From Clostridia bacterium (GTDB taxonomy: Bacteria; Bacillota; Clostridia; Christensenellales; Aristaeellaceae), in contig JAFWEJ010000002.1 of NCBI GenBank assembly GCA_017512985.1, positions 124,001-188,000 on the forward strand: a stretch of 64,000 nucleotides of DNA, in the 5' to 3' direction. The position numbers and the translations under genes are program-made. The number at the start of each line of letters is the position of its first letter. Position 1 is the first letter of the stretch. The notes beneath the pieces are model-generated. The model searched no databases, was not told where the DNA came from, and saw only the letters and a list, made by a program, of their open reading frames with translations. This document shows positions 8,704-16,125 of the stretch, piece by piece.

Positions 8704-9822
8704 TTGGAGCGGTATGATTACCTGATCGTGGGCGCCGGACTCTACGGAGCGGTCTGCGCACGGGAACTGGCGGACGCGGAAAAGAAGGTCCTGGTTGTGG
8801 ACCGGCGGCCGCACGTCGCCGGGAACGCGTATACGGAGGATGTGGACGGGATCCATGTCCACCGCTACGGCGCGCATATCTTCCATACGAATGACGAAAC
8901 CGTATGGCGGTATGTGCAGCGCTTCGCTGCCTTCAACCGGTTCACGAACTCGCCCGTGGCGCGGTATGGCAATGAGGTCTACAGCCTTCCCTTCAATATG
9001 TACACGTTCAATCAGATGTGGGGCGTGACGACGCCGGAGGAGGCGGCCGCGAAGATCGCGGAGCAGCGGCGGGAGATCGCCGGGGAGCCCCGGAACCTGG
9101 AGGAGCAGGCCATCTCGCAGGTGGGCCGGGATATCTATGAAAAACTGATCAAAGGCTATACCGAGAAACAGTGGGGCCGGGACTGCCGGGACCTGCCGCC
9201 GTTCATCATCCGGCGGCTGCCGGTCAGGCTGACATATGACAACAACTATTTCAACGCCCTGTACCAGGGGATCCCGGTGGGCGGCTACACCCGGATGGCG
9301 GAAAGGATGCTGGAAGGCGTCGAAGTCCGGCTGGGTGTGGATTACCTGGAGCATCGGCAGGAGCTGGACGCGCTGGCCGAACGGGTGATCTATACCGGGC
9401 CGGTGGACGCGTATTTCGGATACTGCCTGGGGCCGCTGGAATACCGGTCCGTCCGGTTCGAGACGGAGACGCCGGACACGGACAACTTCCAGGGGAACGC
9501 GGTGGTGAACTATACCGACCGGGAGACGCCCTGGACGCGGATCATCGAGCACAAGTGGTTCCAGTTCGGAAAGGACGATGCCGGAAAAGACCTGCCCGGT
9601 ACGGTGATCTCCAGGGAATACAGCGCCGAGTGGAAACCCGGGGATGAACCGTATTATCCCGTGAACGATGAAAAGAACGGTGCGCGGTACGCCGGGTACC
9701 GGGCACTGGCCGAAAAGGAGGCAGGGACCGTCTTTGGCGGCCGGCTGGGCGAATACAGGTATTACGATATGGATCAGGTTATTGCATCTGCGCTGGAAAA
9801 AGTAAAGGAACTGAAAGCATAA
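8704..9822 (+). CDS. glf: UDP-galactopyranose mutase (copy 2)
   Basis: Same enzyme as the gene at 1316, here 372 residues. I choose TTG 8704 because the family sequence begins there (LERYDYLIVGAGLYGAVCARE); the frame runs open further upstream inside the nitroreductase domain, where it has no family resemblance. AAAGGAA at 8687-8693 is a candidate ribosome binding site about ten bases upstream. By eye about three quarters of residues match copy 1, with the FAD motif and Galf blocks intact, and the codons here are richer in G+C. It follows the ligase stop by 20 bases, so it probably belongs to the same transcript. Two active-looking copies suggest gene duplication or recruitment of two related glycan modules. 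Confidence 0.93.
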   Translation: MERYDYLIVGAGLYGAVCARELADAEKKVLVVDRRPHVAGNAYTEDVDGIHVHRYGAHIFHTNDETVWRYVQRFAAFNRFTNSPVARYGNEVYSLPFNMYTFNQMWGVTTPEEAAAKIAEQRREIAGEPRNLEEQAISQVGRDIYEKLIKGYTEKQWGRDCRDLPPFIIRRLPVRLTYDNNYFNALYQGIPVGGYTRMAERMLEGVEVRLGVDYLEHRQELDALAERVIYTGPVDAYFGYCLGPLEYRSVRFETETPDTDNFQGNAVVNYTDRETPWTRIIEHKWFQFGKDDAGKDLPGTVISREYSAEWKPGDEPYYPVNDEKNGARYAGYRALAEKEAGTVFGGRLGEYRYYDMDQVIASALEKVKELKA

Positions 9823-9862
9823 ATGAATCCGGAAACGGAACAAGGGGAGGTGAAGGATCAGG

Positions 9863-10912
9863 ATGGGACAGGCAGTGTTTTCTTTTCTGGGATACCTGGT
9901 CCTTCAGTTCTTTGTTCTGTTTGCTGGGATGAATATGGTGCGGGAGGAGCGGATTGGCTTTTCAGGGCTGCTGAAGTCCTGGGTCATGGGGCAGATGCTC
10001 CTGTTTGCCCTGCTCCAGGTCATGGCTGTTCCGATGATCCTGCTGAAATGGGAGTTCAGCGTGCTGTTCTGGAGCTATCTTGGGGCTTGCGCCGTTTTGT
10101 CCGGGTCCGGGCTCATGAGGCTGGCAAAGCGGAAAATGGTATCGCTGAAAATGGATCGGCAAGCGTTTTCCGTGCTGGCGGTGCTCCTTCTTGTGCTTGC
10201 GGCCGGGTTGATCCTGTGGCAGGCCGGGACCTATTTTTTCGGAATCCATCTGGATGAGGACGACGCCCGCTGGCTGGCGCAGGCGAACGACGCGCTGGAA
10301 TACGGCCACATGATGACATGCGATCATGACACGGGAGAATATCTCGGGGTGTTTCCGGTGGTCAAGGATGTGACGTCTCCCTGGCCGATGATGTTCGCAG
10401 TCTGCAGCAGGATCCTCCGGATCAGGGCTTCTGTCTTCGCGCACACTATCTATCCTCCTGCCGCCCTGCTGACGATGTATGCCGTTTACTGGCTGATGGC
10501 TTCCGAGCTGTTTGAGAAAACCGAGGCGAGACTGGCATTCCTTTTCTTCGCTGCGCTGATCAACCTGTTCCTGGGCATTACGGTGTTCACACAGCAGACT
10601 TTTTCGCTGGTGCGGATCTGGCAGGGGAAAGCGACGGTCGCGGCGATCGTTATTCCATTGCTGCTCTGGCTTTTTATCCGGATCAACAAACAGGATGAAA
10701 ACAGGGACTGGTTCAGCCTGCCGGTGGTCTGCTGCGCGGCATGCCTGATGTCCGGCATGGGGATCTCGATCACCGCGGTGATGACTGCGGTCTATGGAGG
10801 ATATCACATCATCGCTTACCGCCACTGGAAAAGAATTCTCCATGCGGTACTGGCGGTGCTTCCGTCAGTGGTTTCTTTGGCGGTTTACCTGATCTTCAGG
10901 CCGCTGTTCTGA
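9863..10912 (+). CDS. Polytopic membrane protein, GT-C/DUF6077-like first half
   Basis: A 349-residue protein with about nine hydrophobic segments. The start has GGGGAGGTGA upstream. After the fourth segment comes an outside loop with an acidic cluster HLDEDDARWLAQAND, of the kind seen in the first large loop of GT-C glycosyltransferases, which use polyprenyl-phosphate sugars. It ends abruptly after a membrane segment. The next gene, 29 bases on, starts with more membrane segments and ends in a soluble domain, so the two may together form what other species make as one chain. Family membership (possibly DUF6077) is a guess. Context suggests glycan assembly or export. Confidence 0.55.
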   Translation: MGQAVFSFLGYLVLQFFVLFAGMNMVREERIGFSGLLKSWVMGQMLLFALLQVMAVPMILLKWEFSVLFWSYLGACAVLSGSGLMRLAKRKMVSLKMDRQAFSVLAVLLLVLAAGLILWQAGTYFFGIHLDEDDARWLAQANDALEYGHMMTCDHDTGEYLGVFPVVKDVTSPWPMMFAVCSRILRIRASVFAHTIYPPAALLTMYAVYWLMASELFEKTEARLAFLFFAALINLFLGITVFTQQTFSLVRIWQGKATVAAIVIPLLLWLFIRINKQDENRDWFSLPVVCCAACLMSGMGISITAVMTAVYGGYHIIAYRHWKRILHAVLAVLPSVVSLAVYLIFRPLF

Positions 10913-10941
10913 AAGCGGCTCAGAAAGGCGGAAGGGAGTGA

Positions 10942-11712
10942 ATGCGGGTGAGAACGGTGATTGACGCGCTTCAGAGCGCGTACGGCGATTTTCGCTTTCT
11001 CCTGCTTTACGGATCCTGCCTTCTGGCCGGACTGATCCTGATGAAGGGAAAACGGAAACCATTTCTGGTTCCAGCGCTTGTGATCACGGCGGTGATCCTG
11101 AATCCGCTGTTTTACCAGACCTGGGAAAAGCTCAACGAATCCATGGTGTACTGGAGAACGCTGTGGATGCTTCCGGTACTGCCGGTCTGCGCGGCGGCCG
11201 CCGCTTCTGCGGTGCAGAAGGCGAAAAGGACCTGGATACGGTACGCGGCAGTAATTGCCGGGGTTGCTGCCGTGGTCCTCTGCGGCAGTTTTGTGTATAC
11301 GCAGGTGTACCTGCCGTCTGCCTTCAGGAAAGCGCACAATGCGGACAAACTGCCGGATTATGTGGTTTCGGTGGCCGAGGACCTGCTGGAGCTGGATGAC
11401 GAGCCGTATGTCGTTTCCGACGCCTCCCTGAGCCCGTATCTGCGGCAGTATTCCGGAAGGATCCATTCGCCGTACGGCAGGAACGCGGTATTCGGGGAAC
11501 CCAATGAGACGGGTAAAGAGATATACGGTTATCTGACCGCAGGAGAATATGAGGGCCTGGCGCGGGCAATGGATGGTTACGGTTACAGATACCTGGTCAC
11601 ATCGATCGGGTCGGAGGAAAAGGAAGCAGCGCTGTACGGTTCAGGCTTTGTGCTGCTGGAATATACGGACGGCTACGGGATTTTCCGGGTCGAAAAAGCC
11701 GATACCGAATAA
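10942..11712 (+). CDS. Membrane protein with C-terminal soluble domain, GT-C-like second half
   Basis: A 256-residue protein with three or four membrane segments in the first 120 residues followed by an extracytoplasmic domain. The end, GYRYLVTS...GSGFVLLEYTDGYGIFRVE, resembles the small C-terminal domain of polytopic GT-C proteins. It sits in a different frame from the previous gene and is preceded directly by TGA, so one frameshift would not join them. GGAAGGGAG just upstream is a plausible ribosome binding site, which argues for a true separate gene. A strong terminator follows at 11732, ending the transcript of the glf-bracketed cassette. Confidence 0.55.
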   Translation: MRVRTVIDALQSAYGDFRFLLLYGSCLLAGLILMKGKRKPFLVPALVITAVILNPLFYQTWEKLNESMVYWRTLWMLPVLPVCAAAAASAVQKAKRTWIRYAAVIAGVAAVVLCGSFVYTQVYLPSAFRKAHNADKLPDYVVSVAEDLLELDDEPYVVSDASLSPYLRQYSGRIHSPYGRNAVFGEPNETGKEIYGYLTAGEYEGLARAMDGYGYRYLVTSIGSEEKEAALYGSGFVLLEYTDGYGIFRVEKADTE

Positions 11713-11731
11713 GCCGGAGCAGACGGAAAAA

Positions 11732-11762
11732 GGCGGGGGTTTTCGGGCCCCCGCCCTTTTCT
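11732..11762 (+). terminator. Rho-independent terminator after the glycan cassette
   Basis: GGCGGGGG at 11732-11739 pairs with CCCCCGCC at 11748-11755, followed by CTTTTCTT. It lies 19 bases after the second membrane-protein gene and separates that transcript from rfbC. Confidence 0.85.
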
Positions 11763-11780
11763 TATGCCCGTTTTCCACGC

Positions 11781-11809
11781 TTGCCCCGGCTGGGGAAATA
11801 TGAGATAAT
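11781..11809 (+). promoter_or_regulatory. Promoter for rfbC
   Basis: TTGCCC at 11781-11786 and GATAAT at 11804-11809 with a 17-base spacer, placed between the upstream terminator and the rfbC start. Confidence 0.6.
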
Positions 11810-11839
11810 TATATATTGGGGAGGAAGGGAGATCTGTAT

Positions 11840-12406
11840 ATGGCCTTTGAATTTGAGCGTACCGGGCTTCCCGGCGTGGTGATTGTCCGTCCCGCTGTGT
11901 TCGGCGACAGCCGGGGATACTTTATGGAAACCTACAGGAAGGAACAGTTCGCGGAAGCCGGGATCACGGCTGAGTTCGTGCAGGACAATGAGAGCTCCAG
12001 CACGAAAGGCGTGCTGCGGGGACTGCATTTCCAGAAAGAGCATACGCAGGGAAAGCTGGTCCGGGTGACCCGGGGAACCGTGTTCGACGTCGCGGTGGAC
12101 GTCCGTCCGGGATCCGCGTTTTTCGGGAAATGGACAGGCGTTGTGCTTTCCGAAGAGAACAAGCGGATGTTCTACGTGCCGGAAGGATTCGCCCACGGTT
12201 TCCTCGTGCTGAGCGACACGGCAACCTTTGCGTATAAGTGCACCGATGTGTATGACCCTTCCTCCGAAGGCGGGATTCCGTGGAACGACCCGGATATCGG
12301 GGTGGAATGGCCGGAGCTGGACTGTGAATACAGGACGAGTCCAAAGGACGCCGCGCATCCGTCGTTCAGGGAACAGGACTTCGGATGGGCGGCAAAATGG
12401 GAATGA
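11840..12406 (+). CDS. rfbC: dTDP-4-dehydrorhamnose 3,5-epimerase
   Basis: Cupin-fold enzyme of dTDP-L-rhamnose synthesis that epimerises C3 and C5 of the 4-keto sugar. The 188 residues match the usual size. Family motifs are DSRGYFMETYR, FVQDNESSSTKGVLRGLHFQ with the catalytic His, GKLVRVTRGTVFDVAVDVR and FYVPEGFAHGFLVLSD. I choose ATG 11840, after GAGGAAGGGA at 11821; an in-frame TTG 24 bases upstream would place that site inside the gene. The reductase rfbD is at 37901 on the other strand; rfbA and rfbB are not in the window. It likely supplies rhamnose to the surface glycan. Confidence 0.95.
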   Translation: MAFEFERTGLPGVVIVRPAVFGDSRGYFMETYRKEQFAEAGITAEFVQDNESSSTKGVLRGLHFQKEHTQGKLVRVTRGTVFDVAVDVRPGSAFFGKWTGVVLSEENKRMFYVPEGFAHGFLVLSDTATFAYKCTDVYDPSSEGGIPWNDPDIGVEWPELDCEYRTSPKDAAHPSFREQDFGWAAKWE

Positions 12407-12469
12407 AGGGATCTGCGTCCGGAACAGCGGCCTTATCATTCAGAATGAATCGGAGAGGAGGGAAAGCCG

Positions 12470-12991
12470 GTGTATGTGTACTGCCTGTTCTGCCTGACGC
12501 AGCGGTGCAGGGTGATCGCGCAGCTCATGGAGATCCGCGGGGCATACCGGGCTTTTTCTCCGCGGATCATCCGGAAACAGAGGAAGCAGGGCGAAAACAT
12601 TCAGAAGCAGTTTGACCTGTTGCCGGGATATGTGTTCGTCTACAGCGAGGAGCGCATAACGGACTACCGGGAATTCTTCGGCATGGACGGGGTGATCCGG
12701 CGGGTCGGCCGGACGGAAACCGGGTATGAACTGGCCGGACCGGATTACGACTTTGCGATGAAGCTGCTGGAGAGGGACGGGGTCGTCGGCGGAATGAAGG
12801 CCTGCCGCCTGGGCGACGAAGTCACCCTGGAGGATCCGCTGTTCAGCGGCTGTGAGGGGAAGGTCGCCGCTATCGACTACCGGAAGGAACGGGCCAAAGT
12901 GGCCTTTGTGTTTGACAATACAAAACGGGAAATCTGGGTATCGCTGGACGGGGTGAAGCACCTGTCCGCGCCGGAAGGGGAGCTGGTATAA
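12470..12991 (+). CDS. NusG-family specialised elongation factor (LoaP/RfaH-like)
   Basis: A 173-residue NusG paralogue: NGN domain (residues about 1-95, with FDLLPGYVFVYSE and MDGVIRRVG) and a KOW domain (GDEVTLEDPLFSGCEGKVAAIDYRKERAKVAF). Start is GTG 12470 after GGAGAGGAGGG. Paralogues of this size placed in glycan or antibiotic clusters of Firmicutes are LoaP proteins, which ride on RNA polymerase and stop early termination in long operons. The position at the edge of the glycan island fits that. The general NusG would normally sit beside secE and rplK, which are absent here. Its target leader cannot be told from sequence alone. Confidence 0.8.
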   Translation: MYVYCLFCLTQRCRVIAQLMEIRGAYRAFSPRIIRKQRKQGENIQKQFDLLPGYVFVYSEERITDYREFFGMDGVIRRVGRTETGYELAGPDYDFAMKLLERDGVVGGMKACRLGDEVTLEDPLFSGCEGKVAAIDYRKERAKVAFVFDNTKREIWVSLDGVKHLSAPEGELV

Positions 12992-12993
12992 GC

Positions 12994-13713
12994 ATGCCGT
13001 CGCTGAACAGTTATAAGAACGACCTGGATTACAGCTATGCCCCGGGAATATTTCCCAGCATGGAATGCCTGTCCTGCCGGCCGCAGGACGTCCGGCGGCT
13101 TCTGGTACATTCCTCCGCCGCGGGGCGGGAAGGCGTGGACAAGCTCTGCGCGCTGGCGGAAAAACACCATATCCGGATCGAGGAAGCGGACCGCGCCCTG
13201 GCCCGGATCAGCGGCAAGGAAAACTGCTATGCCGCGGCGGTGTTCGGGAAGTTTGAGGACGAACTGCAGGCGGAAAAGCCGCATGTCGTGCTTCATAACC
13301 CCGGGGACAGCGGGAACATCGGAACGATCCTGCGGACGGCGCTGGGCCTGGGCATTGAGGATGTGGCGCTGATCCGCCCGTGCGCGGACCTGTTTGACCC
13401 GAAGACAGTCCGGGCAAGCATGGGCGCGTTGTTCCGGCTGCGGGTGAGGGTATATGACCGGTTCGAAGATTACCGCACGGCATATCCGGACAGGAAGCTG
13501 TATCCGTTTATGCTGGACGCGAGCGTGCCGCTGCGGGAAGCGGTAAAAGAAAAGCCGGACACCTGGACGCTGGTGTTCGGCAATGAAGGCAGGGGGCTGC
13601 CAAAGGAATTCGCGCAGCTTGGACAGGCTGTGCGGATCGAGAGCAACGACAGGGTGGATTCGCTGAATCTCGGGATTGCTGCCGCAATAGCGATCTATGA
13701 GTTCATGATTTAA
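12994..13713 (+). CDS. SpoU/TrmH-family RNA methyltransferase
   Basis: A 239-residue SPOUT methyltransferase using S-adenosylmethionine, with the three SpoU motifs: VLHNPGDSGNIGTILRTA, TLVFGNEGRGLP and DSLNLGIAAAIAIYE. The N-terminal part is a short substrate-binding extension. It should 2'-O-methylate a ribose in tRNA or rRNA; the exact site cannot be told. It starts two bases after the NusG-like gene, so they are co-transcribed. Its last 11 bases overlap the end of the convergent flippase gene, with no terminator between them. Confidence 0.85.
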   Translation: MPSLNSYKNDLDYSYAPGIFPSMECLSCRPQDVRRLLVHSSAAGREGVDKLCALAEKHHIRIEEADRALARISGKENCYAAAVFGKFEDELQAEKPHVVLHNPGDSGNIGTILRTALGLGIEDVALIRPCADLFDPKTVRASMGALFRLRVRVYDRFEDYRTAYPDRKLYPFMLDASVPLREAVKEKPDTWTLVFGNEGRGLPKEFAQLGQAVRIESNDRVDSLNLGIAAAIAIYEFMI

Positions 13714-15952
13714 GCCTGCAGGCGCGGATTGTTTCCGCCAGCGCCGCGGGATTTCCCAAGGGGACAAAGACTGTCATACTGCCTTCTGTAAACAGCTCAT
13801 GGTTCGCGGGGGTGTCCCCCAGGATCATGGGCTTTTCCATTGCCCGGAAGATGTACGCTTTACCGGGAATGGTGCGCTTTGCCTTGTCAATGTCCGCTGA
13901 AAAATGCCCCGCCAGGCACAGGTCCGCCCGGGCGATATGCGCTGCCAGTTCCTCCTGGCTCAGCCAGGGAATACACGTCAGGTTGTCCTGTGCCGGGATC
14001 TGTTTTTCCGGTACAGGCCCGATGACTTCAAAGGCAAAATCCGGATCATCCCTGAACAGCCGTACCGCGTCCAGTACCACGTCCACGCCCTGCAGGGGCA
14101 GGATGCTTCCAAAGTAAAGCACGCGGAACGGCGCGCCGCTTTCCCGGACTGCCTTCATCGGATGATAGATCTCCGAATCCGCCTCCAGATAGAGCACTTC
14201 CGTTTTTTCCGGACTGCATCCGAGTTCCCGGATAAAATAATCCGCGTGCGCGCGGGTATCCGTGATGACCCTGTCCCCGAGGGACAGGGTTTTTTCATCC
14301 AGCTTTTTCAGCAGTTTTGCCGGCAGGGAGCCGGGGCGGAACTTTTTCCGGTCCTGTACAAATGTGTCGTACAGGGAAATGAAGAAGTCCTCAATTACCG
14401 GTTTTTCCCGGAGCCGGCGGAAGAAAGGCAGTACCAGCTGCGGCGCGAAACCGATGAAAGACAGGTCATAATCCTTTCTTCCGGTCGTCAGCAGGGCGCC
14501 GCAGACTTTGGCCAGCCGCTTCGCGTAGCTCTTGTCCGGATACGCGATGACGGTGACTTCCCGCGCGTGCTCCCGCAGCAGGCGGATCTCCTGGACATTC
14601 CGCAGGTAATCCAGGTTCTTTGTGGAGACAAACAGCACCTTTTTCCCGGAGACCAGTTCCTTCACCGGCAGTCCGCATTCGGGCGCGTATTCCCGGAGCG
14701 CTTCACCGCGGACCGTACGGAAGGCCTGCCATGCCAGGAGCAGCGTATGAACAGCCAACACACTTATAAAGAAGAGCGCCAGGGCGGCAGTCCCGCCGGG
14801 GATGAGCACCCTGCCGCCGAAGAGGAACAGCGCCAGGGCGGAAAGGAGATATATACCGGTCAGCGTGCCCTGCCGCCGGAACGTGACCAGGATCATGCCG
14901 TACAGGTTGGCCAGGGCGATCAGGCCGCCGCAGATGATAAACAGCACCAGTTCCGTACGCAGCTCGGCCAGCGGTTTGGCGTAAATGAACTCCAGGACCG
15001 GGACGCCGAGCAGGAAACCCGCCGCCGCGGCCAGGACAGCCAGTCCCAGCGTCAGCGCCGTAAGCCGCAGGACTTTTTTCCTGAGCGCGTCAAACTGTTT
15101 TTCACGGCGCATTTCGCCCAGGGATTTCAGTTCCGGCTGATAGATGAATGATCCCAGCAGCGCCAGGACAAACACCGGCATAAAGACAATATTGAACCGG
15201 GTCTGCACGGCGTCCGTGACCCGGCCGTCAATGATGTATTTCGGCGCGTTGGCCACATACATGCTTAACAGCATGCTCAGGCAGAGCGGCGCGCAGGTTC
15301 GAAGGAGCTGCCCGGTTTTGAGGGCCGGCCTGTCCTCCCTGAAACTGCCCCATACGGAGCGGTTCAGCACGATCGCAAGAACGGCTGCCAGCGCGGTCGC
15401 GGCGGCGGCGGCCAGCAGGATATCCCGCGTCAGGACAAACAGAGCGGCAAAACAGGCAACAAAGGAAAAGATCCGGATGAACAGGATTCTTCCGGCCACG
15501 TCCAGCCGGCCCTGCTGCTGCATCCGGCCGTGGAAAACGTCTTCCGCAGCCTCAATGCCCTTGTACAGGCAGATCAGGAGCACGACGGCTGCTTTTGCTG
15601 CCGGGTATCCCCGGAAAAACAGGCCGGTCAGTACATAAACCACAACCGCGGCAGCCATTCCGGCGAGCGAAAAGCGCCTCGCTGCGGCATAGTCCCGGAA
15701 CGCGTACTGTTCTGTGCTGTCTGTTACCTGGAACGAGCGGACGCCGTATTTTCCGATGTTAAAGAGCAGGTTGCCCGCCGCGTAGGCCATGACAAAGGCC
15801 GCAGAATCCGCGTCTGTTCCGAACCGTGTAATGAAGACCAGCAGGAGCATTGTCTGGAAAGAGTTCATTGCGGAGGAAAGCAGATTCCACACAAAGGAAG
15901 ACCGCCGGATGTTTCCGGAGGCCGGCAGCGGGTTCCGTTTCCCTGTGCTCAT
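13703..15952 (-). CDS. Flippase-glycosyltransferase fusion protein
   Basis: A single 749-residue frame. Residues 1 to about 430 have some twelve membrane segments and the look of a Wzx/MATE-type polysaccharide flippase (NLLSSAMNSFQTMLLLVFITRF near the N-terminus, paired helices with short loops). Residues about 445-749 are a cytoplasmic GT-B glycosyltransferase: RVLYFGSILPLQGVDVVLDAV, DFAFEVIGPVP, LTCIPWLSQEELAAHIARADLCLAGHF and the donor segment IPGKAYIFRAMEKPMILGD. ATG 15952 has AAAGGAA upstream on the minus strand. A fused chain could couple the last sugar transfer to lipid-linked oligosaccharide flipping. It is transcribed alone, convergent with the methyltransferase gene and divergent from araR. 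Confidence 0.85.
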   Translation of the reverse strand: MSTGKRNPLPASGNIRRSSFVWNLLSSAMNSFQTMLLLVFITRFGTDADSAAFVMAYAAGNLLFNIGKYGVRSFQVTDSTEQYAFRDYAAARRFSLAGMAAAVVVYVLTGLFFRGYPAAKAAVVLLICLYKGIEAAEDVFHGRMQQQGRLDVAGRILFIRIFSFVACFAALFVLTRDILLAAAAATALAAVLAIVLNRSVWGSFREDRPALKTGQLLRTCAPLCLSMLLSMYVANAPKYIIDGRVTDAVQTRFNIVFMPVFVLALLGSFIYQPELKSLGEMRREKQFDALRKKVLRLTALTLGLAVLAAAAGFLLGVPVLEFIYAKPLAELRTELVLFIICGGLIALANLYGMILVTFRRQGTLTGIYLLSALALFLFGGRVLIPGGTAALALFFISVLAVHTLLLAWQAFRTVRGEALREYAPECGLPVKELVSGKKVLFVSTKNLDYLRNVQEIRLLREHAREVTVIAYPDKSYAKRLAKVCGALLTTGRKDYDLSFIGFAPQLVLPFFRRLREKPVIEDFFISLYDTFVQDRKKFRPGSLPAKLLKKLDEKTLSLGDRVITDTRAHADYFIRELGCSPEKTEVLYLEADSEIYHPMKAVRESGAPFRVLYFGSILPLQGVDVVLDAVRLFRDDPDFAFEVIGPVPEKQIPAQDNLTCIPWLSQEELAAHIARADLCLAGHFSADIDKAKRTIPGKAYIFRAMEKPMILGDTPANHELFTEGSMTVFVPLGNPAALAETIRACRLKS

Positions 15953-16008
15953 GATGGCGGTTCCTTTTCTGCAACGCGCATGGCGGATGATCTGAAGGAT
16001 CTGGTTAA

Positions 16009-16036
16009 ATTATACTGTTGTTTATCAATTATTCAA
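16009..16036 (-). promoter_or_regulatory. Promoter of the flippase-glycosyltransferase gene
   Basis: On the minus strand TTGAAT (16036-16031) and TATAAT (16014-16009) with a 16-base spacer, 57 bases before the start codon. It faces away from the araR promoter, with the AraR-like operator between them. Confidence 0.65.
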
Positions 16037-16047
16037 GCAGTTGTTCA

Positions 16048-16063
16048 ATTTGTGCGTACATAT
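16048..16063 (+). promoter_or_regulatory. AraR-like operator
   Basis: ATTTGTGCGTACATAT is a near-palindrome that matches the known Bacillus AraR box ATTTGTACGTACAAAT at 14 of 16 positions. It ends just before the -35 of the regulator gene, so autoregulation is likely; it also lies 12 bases upstream of the -35 of the divergent gene. Confidence 0.7.
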
Positions 16064-16064
16064 G

Positions 16065-16093
16065 TTGTAATCATCATATTTGTATGGTAATAT
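16065..16093 (+). promoter_or_regulatory. Promoter of araR-like gene
   Basis: TTGTAA at 16065-16070 and TAATAT at 16088-16093, spacer 17 bases, directly downstream of the AraR-like operator. Confidence 0.6.
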
Positions 16094-16125
16094 AGGAACA
16101 ACCTACACGAGAGGATGTGTTTGCT

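Noticed and set aside
9823-10257. A 144-codon frame directly after glf copy 2
   Set aside because: It runs in another frame through the membrane-protein gene at 9863, which has a good ribosome binding site and clear helices; the alternative is composition-driven.
10900-10945. A frameshift that would make the two membrane genes one broken gene
   Set aside because: A TGA stands directly before the second ATG in its own frame, so a single base change would not fuse them, and the second gene has its own ribosome binding site. A split pair is kept as the reading.
13904-15151. A 415-codon plus-strand frame opposite the flippase-glycosyltransferase
   Set aside because: Gln/Arg-rich antisense translation with no domain; the minus-strand protein has a promoter, ribosome binding site and two recognisable domains.
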